From contig DIDT01000039.1 of assembly GCA_002418285.1 (NCBI GenBank), positions 43,362 through 107,361 on the forward strand: a DNA stretch of 64,000 bases. Reading direction: 5' to 3'. Of this stretch, positions 19,284 to 28,396 are shown piece by piece. Made by a program: the position numbers and the translations under genes. Below the pieces are notes generated by a model. The model searched no databases, was not told the origin of the DNA, and saw nothing but the letters and a program-made list of their open reading frames with translations. Source of the DNA: Phycisphaerales bacterium UBA5793 (GTDB lineage Bacteria > Planctomycetota > Phycisphaerae > Phycisphaerales > UBA5793). Within the stretch, counting starts at the first letter, position 1, and the number at the start of each line of letters is the position of its first letter.

Positions 19284-19405
19284 GGAACCGCTCTCCAGAC
19301 TACCCAACATGCCTCATTCACACGAGAATCCGACCAGCGCCCAATCCGGACTGACATGGAGCGCGGCGTCGCCCATCTGTTACTCGCCATTCACGCAGAA
19401 ACGGG

Positions 19406-19894
19406 TCAACGTGGTTGGACAAACCATGGATTCCACTGCCAATCGTGCGCCTGCCGATGTTCGTCAGGTCGCTTCGGGTCATACTCCTGATCGACGTAGT
19501 ACAGCAGGCCAGCCTGCGTTGGACCAATCGTCATGGCGCCATGCCAGAGGTTTGTCGGAATGATGAGTACCCCGGGATTGCGCTCGCCCATCGGCACCGT
19601 CCAGCGGCTAGCACCATCGCGGGTCATGATGGCGGCCTTGATGCAGCCGTGGAGCAGGCACCAGACATCGGTCTGCCTCTCATGAAGGTGCCACGCCTTG
19701 ATGACGCCTGGCTGTTGCACCGAGTAGTTCATCTGGCCGCCGTTGAGGATGCCTGCCATGAGTCCCATAAGCGACCAGCCGCGATCATCCACCCAAGCGC
19801 CCAGCGGGAGAAATCCGGGTGTGGAGACTTGTTCGCAACGGGCCTTAAAGCCGGCCAGGGATTCGCCCGGATCACACCGCAACACATCACTCAT
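19406..19894 (-). CDS. RmlC-like cupin (dTDP-sugar 3,5-epimerase family)
   Basis: About 162 residues. The cupin core contains G-V-I-K-A-W-H-L-H-E, which matches the G-x-I-R-G-x-H strand of dTDP-4-dehydrorhamnose 3,5-epimerases, then L-L-H-G-C-I-K-A-A-I and I-I-P-T-N-L-W-H-G, where the last His sits at the usual second position. The lysine that normally follows the first His motif appears as Thr (R-Q-T-D), so catalysis may differ and I call it RmlC-like rather than RmlC. An in-frame start 63 bases upstream exists; neither has a clear ribosome site. GT2 transferase and RfbD genes lie 0.9-1.8 kb away, supporting a sugar-nucleotide role. Confidence 0.7.
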   Translation of the reverse strand: MSDVLRCDPGESLAGFKARCEQVSTPGFLPLGAWVDDRGWSLMGLMAGILNGGQMNYSVQQPGVIKAWHLHERQTDVWCLLHGCIKAAIMTRDGASRWTVPMGERNPGVLIIPTNLWHGAMTIGPTQAGLLYYVDQEYDPKRPDEHRQAHDWQWNPWFVQPR

Positions 19895-20001
19895 GGTTCG
19901 GGACTCGCACTGCTGGGATCTGGATACGTCAAACGCGGTCGCGCTAGAGGCGGCCACTTGTTCACAACAAGGTTCATTCTACCCGAGTGGGGACGGAACT
20001 C

Positions 20002-20634
20002 TTATGGATAGTCGATTCCGGGCGGAGCCGGCGGGTCCGTTTCGGAGCGAAACTGGCGGTTGGCCAGCACCTCATCCGTCACCCCGAGTCGTTGGAGTCC
20101 GCGCCGTCCAGCCAATCGCAGAACGAGCAACTCGAAGTCGAGGCGGATGATTGCCACGTGATCATTGGCCCGGCGCATCCAAGCGTGGTACTTCACCATG
20201 CCGCGCTTCGGATGATTCGACTCAGCCTTGCCGACCACGAGCATTTCGAGATACAACTGATCGCCGACGTACGATGGCTGCAGGAATCGTGTGGACAGGG
20301 TCGAAAGAGCCAGGATCGTGCCGTACGTGTAATCGCAGCGGTGGTACTGACCGATCGCCAGCGAAGTCAGGAAGGCGCCGTGCGTAATGGTGCGCCGATA
20401 GACGCTACGCATTGCGAATTCGTGATCGACATGCAGTGGATTCAGATCGCCCGTCAATTCCGCGAACTGAACAACCATGTCTTCCGTGATCGTGACGACG
20501 TGATGCGGAAAATCAGTCAGCCGATCCCCGACCTCGATCTCATCCCAGAACTTGCCAAGCCGTTGCGGCTCAAACCGCGCAAGTCGACCGTCAGTCATTG
20601 CCTCTGTGGCCGTTTGGTCAATCATGCGGCTCAT
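20002..20634 (-). CDS. MaoC-like (hot-dog fold) dehydratase domain protein
   Basis: About 210 residues with a single MaoC-type domain. The N-terminal strand is F-W-D-E-I-E-V-G-D-R-L. The hydratase 2 motif follows as A-E-L-T-G-D-L-N-P-L-H-V-D, whose Asp and His are the usual catalytic pair, then R-T-I-T-H-G-A-F-L-T-S. Such enzymes hydrate enoyl-CoA or related thioesters; the substrate here is unknown. The ATG chosen follows GGAG by six bases, and an ATG four codons earlier lacks this. The neighbouring genes are for sugar metabolism, so the context does not clarify the role. Confidence 0.85.
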   Translation of the reverse strand: MSRMIDQTATEAMTDGRLARFEPQRLGKFWDEIEVGDRLTDFPHHVVTITEDMVVQFAELTGDLNPLHVDHEFAMRSVYRRTITHGAFLTSLAIGQYHRCDYTYGTILALSTLSTRFLQPSYVGDQLYLEMLVVGKAESNHPKRGMVKYHAWMRRANDHVAIIRLDFELLVLRLAGRRGLQRLGVTDEVLANRQFRSETDPPAPPGIDYP

Positions 20635-20796
20635 GCAGTTCTCCATCGCTCATCGGCTCGGCTCCGCCCGGTCGCCCGATAGAATCTCTCGGTTATAGTC
20701 CTGATCCGCGGCATCGGGCAACTCGTAGACTCAGGAACCACACCCTGCGAGGCCGGTGGGCGGCTCTGGATACTACCGCACCGGCCTTCGTTCGCC

Positions 20797-21693
20797 ATGC
20801 CACTTCGAATCGAACTCATCATCATCGCCAGCGGCGAAGCCAGGAACGACCTGACCGCGCTGCTCGCCTCGCTGCGTCCCCAGATTGGCACCGATGGCTC
20901 CATCGTGGTCCGCGTTGTGACCAATCAGTGCAATGCTTCAACCGTCCAGTCCCTCAAAGCATTCCCTTGGATCGAATGGACCGACTTTCACGATAACTAC
21001 GGCTACGGTGGAGCGATCAATCGAGCCTACTTCTCGACGGCGACTCGTCCGACTTGGATCGTCGCGTGCAATTCCGATCTGGCCTTCCCTGAGGGCTCCA
21101 TCAGGGCCATCCTCACGGCTGTTTCTCGCGCCGAGAGGGACACCGCTTGCATCGCACCGCTGCTGCTCGATCCACCTGAATACGGCGGCGGAGTGCAGCC
21201 GAGCGTTGGTCAATTCCCCACACTCGCCAGCCTGTTGATGGGTCGCTTGCGTTCGCGAAAGACGCGCAAGTATCAAGCGACACCTCGAGCCGCCTGCGAT
21301 ATCGATTGGGCAACCGGCGCCTGCCTGGCTCTGCGATCCGAGGCGTTCGAAGCACTTGGCGGTTTCGACGATGCCATGTTCCTCGACTACGAAGAAACCG
21401 ATCTTTGCAAGCGGCTGTTTGATTCCGGATGGCGCGTTCGCTTCGAGCCGACATGGAAGGTCGTCCACACTTCTCCCAACGCCCATCGTCCAGCGGATCC
21501 CGCGCGCCATGTGTACACGCGAAGCAGTCTCGTTCGCTACCTCGCCAAACACCGGCCGCGGTGGGAAGTGCTCGCCATGAGTCTGCTGCTGCGATCGACG
21601 CTAGCGCTGCACAGCTCAAAGCACCCTTTCGCCCCAGGTTGGCGCGCCGGCTTGGACACCCATCGTCAACTCCGCGAGCGGCCAACCTCATGA
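20797..21693 (+). CDS. Family 2 glycosyltransferase (rhamnosyltransferase-like)
   Basis: About 298 residues. The GT-A fold shows V-V-T-N-Q-C-N-A-S near residue 40, a nucleotide-binding N-Y-G-Y-G-G-A-I-N-R motif, C-N-S-D-L-A-F-P-E as the D-x-D-like site, and A-T-G-A-C-L-A-L-R with G-G-F-D-D-A-M-F-L-D-Y-E-E-T-D-L-C, as in rhamnosyltransferases of the WbbL type. The stop overlaps the start of the RfbD gene by ATGA, so the pair is translationally coupled. It probably transfers dTDP-rhamnose, made with the help of the next gene, to a surface glycan. Acceptor unknown. Confidence 0.87.
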   Translation: MPLRIELIIIASGEARNDLTALLASLRPQIGTDGSIVVRVVTNQCNASTVQSLKAFPWIEWTDFHDNYGYGGAINRAYFSTATRPTWIVACNSDLAFPEGSIRAILTAVSRAERDTACIAPLLLDPPEYGGGVQPSVGQFPTLASLLMGRLRSRKTRKYQATPRAACDIDWATGACLALRSEAFEALGGFDDAMFLDYEETDLCKRLFDSGWRVRFEPTWKVVHTSPNAHRPADPARHVYTRSSLVRYLAKHRPRWEVLAMSLLLRSTLALHSSKHPFAPGWRAGLDTHRQLRERPTS

Positions 21694-22571
21694 CCGAGCG
21701 CGTCCTCGTTCTCGGAGCAGGCGGCATGCTTGCCACGTCGCTGCAGTGTCTCGCGCACGATCGTGCCGACGATGACCACTGGACCTTTCTCACCATCGAT
21801 GATCTTGACATCACGCAGCCGGCGCAGGTCGCGAACACGCTCCGCGAACACAAGCCTGACTGGGTGATCAACGCCTCGGGCTACACTAACGTCGACGGCG
21901 CCGAAAGCGACGCGCTCGCCGCGCACTTGCTCAACGCGACCGCGGTTGGTGATGTGGCCAGGGCCTGCCGGACCCAAGGCGCCAGGTTCATTCACTATTC
22001 AACTGACTACGTCTTCAACGGGGTTGCCGACCGCCCCTGGCGCGAAGACGACCCCACCGGGCCGATCAACGAATACGGCCGTTCCAAGCTCGCCGGCGAA
22101 CTGGCCGTCCGCGAAAGTGATGCCGAACACCTGATCATCCGAACGTCCTGGCTCTACGCTGCGCACGGGCGGAATTTCGTCCGCACCATCCTCAGTCGTC
22201 TGCGCACGGCTGGTCAGGCGCGCGTAATCAACGATCAGCGAGGACGCCCCACTTGCGCCGACGATCTTGCGGCAATCACCGCCGACCTCATGAACTCCCC
22301 GTTTCGCGGGACGATTCATGCCGCCAATGACGGTGAAACAACGTGGTACGAATTCGCATGCGCCATCCGCGACTTTGGCGCTTCGGGTGCGGTTGTCGAT
22401 CCCTGCCCAACCTCCGACTACCCAACCCCCGCAGCGCGTCCGCAATACTCGACGCTGGATCTGGAGCGAGTTTCGGCGCTGCTCGATCGACGGCCGCGTC
22501 ATTGGCGCGAGGCGCTTGCCGATGTGATCAGACAACTCGACGCCACCGATCCTCCCGCTCCGGGCGCCTAG
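21690..22571 (+). CDS. rfbD: dTDP-4-dehydrorhamnose reductase
   Basis: About 293 residues, the normal length. The Rossmann motif is V-L-G-A-G-G-M-L-A-T-S. The catalytic region is H-Y-S-T-D-Y-V-F-N-G and N-E-Y-G-R-S-K-L-A-G-E (Tyr-x-x-x-Lys), and the substrate region is T-S-W-L-Y. It reduces dTDP-4-keto-L-rhamnose to dTDP-L-rhamnose with NAD(P)H. The start is the ATG in the ATGA overlap with the glycosyltransferase; the longer open frame upstream is the shadow of that gene. rfbA and rfbB are not in the window. The stop overlaps that of the next gene, on the other strand, by four bases. Confidence 0.93.
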   Translation: MTERVLVLGAGGMLATSLQCLAHDRADDDHWTFLTIDDLDITQPAQVANTLREHKPDWVINASGYTNVDGAESDALAAHLLNATAVGDVARACRTQGARFIHYSTDYVFNGVADRPWREDDPTGPINEYGRSKLAGELAVRESDAEHLIIRTSWLYAAHGRNFVRTILSRLRTAGQARVINDQRGRPTCADDLAAITADLMNSPFRGTIHAANDGETTWYEFACAIRDFGASGAVVDPCPTSDYPTPAARPQYSTLDLERVSALLDRRPRHWREALADVIRQLDATDPPAPGA

Positions 22572-23968
22572 TCCCGACCGAAACTGATCGTCTCACCTTC
22601 CTTTGGCATGGCCGGCTTTGCATGGCGACGATGCTCCAACGCCTCCGCGAGCGCGGCCATGGAATCCTCTTCGCCGTGCACCAGCATGGTCTGAGGATTG
22701 CCCTTGGTAAAGTGGTCGTGCCAGCGAAGCAGATCGCTGCGACCCGCATGGGCGGAGAAGCCGTTGATGGTGTGGATTTGCGCCTTGACGGCGATTTGCT
22801 CGCCATAAACCCGAACCGACTTGGCCCCGTCCACGAGTTGACGCCCGGTCGTGCCGCGACCCTGGTACCCGACAAAGACGACATGCGCCTCGCGGCGCCA
22901 GAGATTGTGTTTGAGATGGTGAAGCACGCGCCCGCCAGTACACATACCACTGGCGGCGATGATGATCGCCGGCCGCTTGAGCTCATTGAGCGCCTTGGAA
23001 TCCTCGACGCTGTGCGTGAAATGCACGAAATCCAGATCGCACAGTTCAAAGCCCTGCTCAATGAGCTTGACCGTCTCATCATCAAACAACCCCGCATTGT
23101 GGCAATACAAACCCGTAGTCGTCAGGGCCATCGGGCTGTCGATGTACACCTCGCGAAATGGCAGGCGGCCTTCACGATCAAGTTCCGCCAGGCGGTAGAT
23201 GAGCGACTGGGTGCGACCGACCGCGAACGCGGGAATGATCACGTGCCCGCCTGTCTTGCGAGCCTCATGCAGCACCTTCTCAAACTCCGCAAGCGTCTCC
23301 TCCTTGGGGCGATGATCGCGGTCGCCGTAGGTCGACTCCATGACCAGTGCGTGAGCATGTTCAAGCGTTTCGGGGTCGCGAATGAGCGCCTGATGATCCG
23401 GACCGAGGTCACCGGACATGACCAGCCGCCGCATGTTGCCGCCGCTTCCGAGCTCGAACTCGGTAATGGCCGACCCCAGGATGTGACCGGCGTCATGGAA
23501 TCGGAAGGTGACCTCTTCAAGGGGCTGGAAGTCACGCCAGTACTTCACCGGCTTGAAGAGTGGCAGGACCTTCTCAACATCCTCCGTCGTGTAATTTGGC
23601 TCAACCGCAGACTTGCCCTTGCGCTCGCGCCAGCGCGTTTCTCGCTCGGCGTCCGACTCCTGAATGTGAGCGGAGTCGCGCAGGATGATCTCGGTAAGCG
23701 CGATTGTGGCCGGCGTGGCGTAAACTGGCCCGGCGTAGCCCGCCGCTGCCAGTTTGGGGAGCAAGCCGCAGTGATCGAGGTGGGCGTGCGAGAGGACCAC
23801 GGCGTCAAGCTTCCCCGGGTCAAAGGAGAACTTGCGGCGATTCTTGCGATCCGCCTCTCGCGTGCCCTGCCTCATGCCGCAATCAAAAAGAATCCGTCGA
23901 TCCCGGTATCGAATGAGAAAACAGGAGCCAGTAACTTCTCGTGCCGCACCGTAGAAAGTGATGTCCAT
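22568..23968 (-). CDS. MBL-fold beta-CASP ribonuclease (CPSF-like)
   Basis: About 466 residues. The metallo-beta-lactamase part has L-S-H-A-H-L-D-H-C-G (metal ligands), and metal site 2 includes H-D-A-G-H-I-L-G-S. The beta-CASP part follows with E-S-T-Y-G-D-R-D-H and F-A-V-G-R-T-Q. The C-terminal RMMBL motif is F-S-A-H-A-G-R-S-D. Proteins of this type are exonuclease/endonuclease enzymes acting on RNA, similar to archaeal and eukaryotic CPSF subunits. The chosen ATG begins M-D-I-T-F-Y-G-A-A-R-E, the usual N-terminus; an in-frame start 99 bases earlier is less likely. It is divergent from the ASCH-like gene. Confidence 0.93.
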   Translation of the reverse strand: MDITFYGAAREVTGSCFLIRYRDRRILFDCGMRQGTREADRKNRRKFSFDPGKLDAVVLSHAHLDHCGLLPKLAAAGYAGPVYATPATIALTEIILRDSAHIQESDAERETRWRERKGKSAVEPNYTTEDVEKVLPLFKPVKYWRDFQPLEEVTFRFHDAGHILGSAITEFELGSGGNMRRLVMSGDLGPDHQALIRDPETLEHAHALVMESTYGDRDHRPKEETLAEFEKVLHEARKTGGHVIIPAFAVGRTQSLIYRLAELDREGRLPFREVYIDSPMALTTTGLYCHNAGLFDDETVKLIEQGFELCDLDFVHFTHSVEDSKALNELKRPAIIIAASGMCTGGRVLHHLKHNLWRREAHVVFVGYQGRGTTGRQLVDGAKSVRVYGEQIAVKAQIHTINGFSAHAGRSDLLRWHDHFTKGNPQTMLVHGEEDSMAALAEALEHRRHAKPAMPKEGETISFGRD

Positions 23969-24086
23969 AGAACTAAGCCGTAGCGACCGCGCGGCCCGAT
24001 GGCAAGCGCGGGGGGCCCGAACAGTGTTCGATGCCTGGCGCGCCGCCGTTAGAATGGGTCGATTCACTGAGCCTCGGGAGCTGCGG

Positions 24087-24875
24087 ATGATCCACGTCGC
24101 GATTCTTCAAGCCCCCTACCTTCAGGCCATCGTCGACGGCCGCAAGTCGATCGAGATGCGCTTGACCATGACCAACCGGGTTCCGTTTGAGGCGGTGGAG
24201 ATCGGCGAGCGGCTCTACTTCAAACAGTCCGGCGGCCCGTTCCGCGGAACCGCGCTCGTCGACCATGTCCTGTTCATGCGAGATCTCACGCCGCGAGATG
24301 TCGAGCGCGTTCGTCGCGACTACAACGACTGGATCTGCGGAGCGGCGGAATTCTGGCGATCCCGGCGACAGGCTCGCTTTGCGACGCTCATCTGGGTGCG
24401 CGATGTCGAGCCGATCCGCTTTGGGCCGCGCATGCGACCACACCATGGCGTGGCATGGCAGTGCCTGCCGGATCGCGAAGATGTGTATCCGGGCTGCCTG
24501 ACTTCGACCTCCAGCGTTCGTGCAGTTGCCTCGCGCGATGGAAATCGCACATCGGGAAAGCCCGTGCTCATCACGCTCACGGCAGCGAATATCCAATACG
24601 GCCACGTCTACCTGACCGGACGCGCCGACCGGTTTCCCCCGGACGCGTTCGGCGGGCCGACCAGGGCCCAGGCGGGTCGACCGCTCACGTTGCACTTTGC
24701 CCGGGGCGTGACCATCGAAACCGACATTGTCCGCACGCGGAATATCTTTCGGAGCCGGGTGTGGCGTTCGTGGTTTGTTGACCAGGGCGCACGTGCGGGC
24801 GACCAGGTGCGCCTCACGCCGCGAGGCCCGCGCAAATTCACCGTCAATCTCGTGCGACAGCGCCCGCCGCGCTGA
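24087..24875 (+). CDS. ASCH-like protein with possible B3-like C-terminal domain
   Basis: About 262 residues. The N-terminus has the ASCH/PUA look: P-Y-L-Q-A-I-V-D-G-R-K-S-I-E-M-R, then a barrel with G-E-R-L-Y-F-K-Q-S-G-G-P. ASCH domains bind RNA or modified bases. The C-terminal part (about 165-262) resembles a pseudobarrel of the B3/EcoRII-N kind: I-T-L-T-A-A-N-I-Q-Y-G-H-V-Y-L, G-R-P-L-T-L, W-F-V-D-Q-G-A-R-A-G-D-Q-V-R-L and a final K-F-T-V-N-L-V. That assignment is mine, by eye, and is weak. The start follows GGGAG at about seven bases. Genes on either side are housekeeping, so context gives no role. Confidence 0.7.
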   Translation: MIHVAILQAPYLQAIVDGRKSIEMRLTMTNRVPFEAVEIGERLYFKQSGGPFRGTALVDHVLFMRDLTPRDVERVRRDYNDWICGAAEFWRSRRQARFATLIWVRDVEPIRFGPRMRPHHGVAWQCLPDREDVYPGCLTSTSSVRAVASRDGNRTSGKPVLITLTAANIQYGHVYLTGRADRFPPDAFGGPTRAQAGRPLTLHFARGVTIETDIVRTRNIFRSRVWRSWFVDQGARAGDQVRLTPRGPRKFTVNLVRQRPPR

Positions 24876-24909
24876 CCAACTCCCTCACCTGCCTCACTAC
24901 ACTTCGGCG

Positions 24910-25839
24910 ATGAATTCGCCCCTTCCAGACATCAATGCATTACCCCTCGACACGGCGTTCCAGGCGCTCAACCCGGCGACGGCGCTGCGAGCGCTATTCG
25001 CACTCGCGCGCAAGGAAGACCTGGGGAAGACCGGTGACATCACGACGCAATCGCTCATGCTGCAGGACAAACGCGTGCAGGCCAGTGTGGTCGCCCGAAA
25101 CGCGGGAACCGTCTGTGGCTGGCGGGCCGTCCCGGCGCTCATCGACGCATTCTCCAGTATCTGTGAAGTGCAGGCCATTATTCCTGACGGTCAAGGCATC
25201 GATGCCGCGGTCATTGCCGGAACGATCCGCGGTCCGGAAGCGGATCTTCTCTCACTGGAGCGCCCCCTACTCAACCTTCTCAGCCACCTCAGCGGGATCG
25301 CAACTCTGACGCAGCGATTCGTTCATGCCGTCAGTGGGACGAACTCGCGGGTCTTCGATACGCGCAAGACGACACCCGGTTGGCGCGGCCTCGAAAAATA
25401 CGCGGTGCGCTGCGGAGGGGGTCATTGCCACCGTCTCGGGCTTTACGATGCCATCCTCGTCAAAGATAATCACCTGGCCGCGATCAATCCGAGCGAATTG
25501 ACACGCTGGCTCAGCGAACGCCTGGCCCAGGCGCGAGATCGATTCGCATTGCGGTTTGTCGAGGTCGAAGTGGACTCGCTCGAACAACTGCGAGCCGTCC
25601 TCGCTTGCCCGCCCGGCATCATCGACATCATCCTGCTCGACAACATGGCGGCTCCGCAACTGCGCGAAGCGGTCAAGACGCGCGACAAACTCAATCCGCA
25701 AGTCGAACTCGAGGCTTCGGGTGGCGTTCGACTCGACACCATCGCGGGCATCGCGGCGACCGGGGTCGATCGCATCGCCGTCGGCGCCCTCACCCACTCG
25801 GCCGCCCACCTCGACCTCGGTCTGGACATGCAGTCATGA
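24910..25839 (+). CDS. nadC: Nicotinate-nucleotide pyrophosphorylase (carboxylating), quinolinate phosphoribosyltransferase
   Basis: About 309 residues. The enzyme converts quinolinate and PRPP to nicotinate mononucleotide in de novo NAD synthesis (EC 2.4.2.19). Family motifs are clear: R-K-E-D-L-G-K-T-G-D-I-T, D-T-R-K-T-T-P-G-W-R-G-L-E-K-Y-A-V, G-G-G-H-C-H-R-L-G-L-Y-D-A-I-L-V-K-D-N-H, V-E-V-D-S-L, L-L-D-N-M and E-A-S-G-G-V. One difference is that the common G-G-G-x-N-H-R appears as G-G-G-H-C-H-R. The gene ends in an ATGA overlap with birA, so the two are translationally coupled. nadA and nadB are not visible nearby. Confidence 0.96.
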   Translation: MNSPLPDINALPLDTAFQALNPATALRALFALARKEDLGKTGDITTQSLMLQDKRVQASVVARNAGTVCGWRAVPALIDAFSSICEVQAIIPDGQGIDAAVIAGTIRGPEADLLSLERPLLNLLSHLSGIATLTQRFVHAVSGTNSRVFDTRKTTPGWRGLEKYAVRCGGGHCHRLGLYDAILVKDNHLAAINPSELTRWLSERLAQARDRFALRFVEVEVDSLEQLRAVLACPPGIIDIILLDNMAAPQLREAVKTRDKLNPQVELEASGGVRLDTIAGIAATGVDRIAVGALTHSAAHLDLGLDMQS

Positions 25840-26600
25840 ACGAGCCCCTACCCGCGTTGGAAGCATCTGCGTGGCGCAACACTCTGACGCCGCTCACTGA
25901 TCTGCCGCAATCGATCGTCGAGCAAATCGTCGTGCTCGAAGAGACAACTTCGACGCAGGATGAGTGCCGGCGCCGCGCGGAGGGTCGGCCCGGCCTGCTG
26001 GTGACTACGCTCCGTCAAACATCCGGCCGCGGTCGGCTCGGTCGCCAGTGGGCCGACGATCAAGGCGAGGGCGTAGCACTGACCATCTCCGTCCCCGCAC
26101 AGCCACCCGAGCGATTGTCGATCGCCGCCGCGATCGCCGTCTGCGAGGCGGCCGAGCAGTTCGCCGGCCGTCAACTTGGCATCCGCTGGCCCAACGACAT
26201 CATGGCCGACGGCCGCAAACTCGCGGGGATCCTCATCGAACAAATCGGACGTATCGCGCTCATCGGCATTGGCATCAACCTGAACCAGACCGAGTGGCCG
26301 ACGGAACTCTCCCCAATTGCAATCAGTTTGCGCCAACTCGCCGCTGACGTACCCAGTCGCTGTCAAATCATCGCGCACGTCCTCGGGCGACTAGCCGCCA
26401 ATCTCCAGGCAACGCCGGAACAGCTCGCCACTGCGTTTCAGCGGCGCGACATTCTGGCGGGAAACACGCAATCATTCCAGACTGGCGCGGAGCGGATCAC
26501 CGGATTGGTCGAGCGCATCGACCCGCTACAGGGCCTGCTCGTGCGCACAGCGTCTGGCCAGCGCGTGTTGCCGGCGTCCACAACCAGTCTGGTCCATTGA
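25836..26600 (+). CDS. birA: Biotin--[acetyl-CoA-carboxylase] ligase
   Basis: About 254 residues. This is a group I BirA, the catalytic domain only, without an N-terminal DNA-binding helix-turn-helix, so it should not repress biotin genes. Motifs are T-S-T-Q-D-E, G-R-G-R-L-G-R-Q-W (biotin-binding loop), R-W-P-N-D-I-M, K-L-A-G-I-L-I-E and G-I-G-I-N-L-N. It attaches biotin to biotin-dependent carboxylase carrier proteins in the cytoplasm. It starts inside the nadC stop (ATGA) and ends 2 bases before the stop of the next, convergent gene. Confidence 0.94.
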   Translation: MNEPLPALEASAWRNTLTPLTDLPQSIVEQIVVLEETTSTQDECRRRAEGRPGLLVTTLRQTSGRGRLGRQWADDQGEGVALTISVPAQPPERLSIAAAIAVCEAAEQFAGRQLGIRWPNDIMADGRKLAGILIEQIGRIALIGIGINLNQTEWPTELSPIAISLRQLAADVPSRCQIIAHVLGRLAANLQATPEQLATAFQRRDILAGNTQSFQTGAERITGLVERIDPLQGLLVRTASGQRVLPASTTSLVH

Positions 26601-26602
26601 AC

Positions 26603-28204
26603 TCACCGAAAGGTGTGCGCCTCCACGTTTGACTCGTTGCAATCCGCTTTCTCCAGCGCCTGCAGCAGCACCGTGCGGCCGGAGATCCCGGGGGGCACGG
26701 TGGCGGTCAAGCGAACGTTGCCCAAGGCATTGGCGATCGCCGTGCCGGCAACTTGCACGTTGCGAATGCTGATCACGACACCCGGACATCCCGGCACGGG
26801 TGTCACACCCGATCCAAAGCCGTAGCCGAAGTACACTCGATTGCCTGGCGTGGCCCCGTTTGCGACGAGTGTATTCGGCTGGCCCGCAAGGCCCGGCTCG
26901 GGAGGCTGAAGCGTCAGTCCACCGGAGATGAGATAGCACTTGCCCGAGTGGAAGCCGTTCGTGCCGTTGTACGCGGCAGTCACGAAGAAATCGAGGCGGC
27001 CGTCGTCGTCGACATCCCCCACGCCATGCGCGTCAAATCCAAAACTCTCGCCCGCGGTCGTGCTGGTGAATGATCGGATCACCGTCCCATCGGCGCCGGA
27101 GATGATGTCGGCCTTCCCGGCGTTGACCGCTCCCTCGTCGTTGATCCAGCCGCACATGATCAGATCCGCACGTCCGTCCGAATTGACATCGCCGCAACCG
27201 CGCCCGATGCCAAATCCCTCACCGGCGCGAGTACCAGGAATCGTAAGCAATCTTGATCCGTCGACGCCGCTGAACACGTACGCCTTTCCTGCTGAACCGC
27301 CATTCTGGGAGTCATTGAAGTCTGCAACGTACAAGTCGCCGATGTGGTCGCCATTGGTGTCCCCCACGCCCGCCACAAAGTACTGCGCGAAATTCACGGC
27401 GGTGGAATCCGGGGTCATCTCAAATCGACGGACCCGGTCCTTGATTGAATAGAGATAGGCCCGACCGCGGGCGGTTGGCCCCGCCATAGGCGCGCCGACA
27501 ATCAGGTCGTCGTACCCGTCTCCCGTCACATCAGAAGCGTTGGCCACCGCATTGCCGAACTGATCGCCTGCATCCACGCCGTCGATCGTCCAGAGCACCG
27601 TTGAGCCATCCCGCCCTGAGATGATGTACACGCGCCCCGCATCGGTCCCGGCTGCATCGTGGCCTTCGGCGCCGATCACGAGATCGTCATAACCGTCGTC
27701 GTTGACATCGCCCACACCACAGACGGCTGCGCCAAACTTGTCGCCGGCGACTCCGATCTGAATGGAATGGATGAGATGTCCGTCGGCGCCGGAGTAGACA
27801 TAGACCCGACCAATTCCGCCGGATGCGGGAGCGCCGGAGACGATGTCGTGGATGGTGTCGTTGTCGACATCGCCCGCATCGCGCACGGCGAAACCGTTCT
27901 GTTCCCCGGCAGTCCCATCCCAGTGGAACAGCTCTGCGCCGGTTCGACCAGAATAGAGGTAAACGCGGCCGGCATTCACACCACCGGCATCGTTGAACGC
28001 CGCGGTCACGAGGATATCGTCGGCGCCATCGCCATCAACGTCGGCCAGCGGAGCCGACACCCAGCCGAACTGGTCGTTGGCCACCTCACCCAAGAACTCG
28101 TGCAATACACGCGCCGACTCGACGAACTGAGCCTGCGCCGTCGCCACCACACAACAGCCCGCCGTGAGCGCGGACAAGACCATTATCACTGATCGAACAA
28201 ACAT
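26603..28204 (-). CDS. Secreted FG-GAP repeat protein
   Basis: This 533-residue protein has a signal peptide (V-I-M-V-L-S-A-L-T-A-G, cleavage near A-Q-A-Q). Seven or so FG-GAP repeats follow (about residues 45-440), each with a D-V-D-G-D-G-x-D-D-type calcium loop and a V-Y-L-Y-S-G or V-Y-I-I-S-G-like strand. The last 100 residues form a separate domain with P-V-P-G-C-P-G and an end motif C-N-E-S-N, very like the C-terminal domain of the kelch proteins about 20 kb away. The ATG follows AGGAGGAG at about six bases, a strong ribosome site. It probably forms a seven-bladed propeller on the cell surface or outside the cell; ligand unknown. Confidence 0.88.
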   Translation of the reverse strand: MFVRSVIMVLSALTAGCCVVATAQAQFVESARVLHEFLGEVANDQFGWVSAPLADVDGDGADDILVTAAFNDAGGVNAGRVYLYSGRTGAELFHWDGTAGEQNGFAVRDAGDVDNDTIHDIVSGAPASGGIGRVYVYSGADGHLIHSIQIGVAGDKFGAAVCGVGDVNDDGYDDLVIGAEGHDAAGTDAGRVYIISGRDGSTVLWTIDGVDAGDQFGNAVANASDVTGDGYDDLIVGAPMAGPTARGRAYLYSIKDRVRRFEMTPDSTAVNFAQYFVAGVGDTNGDHIGDLYVADFNDSQNGGSAGKAYVFSGVDGSRLLTIPGTRAGEGFGIGRGCGDVNSDGRADLIMCGWINDEGAVNAGKADIISGADGTVIRSFTSTTAGESFGFDAHGVGDVDDDGRLDFFVTAAYNGTNGFHSGKCYLISGGLTLQPPEPGLAGQPNTLVANGATPGNRVYFGYGFGSGVTPVPGCPGVVISIRNVQVAGTAIANALGNVRLTATVPPGISGRTVLLQALEKADCNESNVEAHTFR

Positions 28205-28396
28205 GCGATCTCTCCTCCTGCATCAGTTGAGTTCGGCGGACTCGGAACCGCTGATGGCCCGCGCCGTCTCCTACACGATGTAGGATTTGGAAACTCCAGT
28301 CTCGAAATGGGCAGCTCGCTCCAAAAAATCTGACATTGTGCCATCGGGCGCCTGTGAGCGTGACGCCAGAGCCGAATCGCCGCCTCCCGCTATCCT

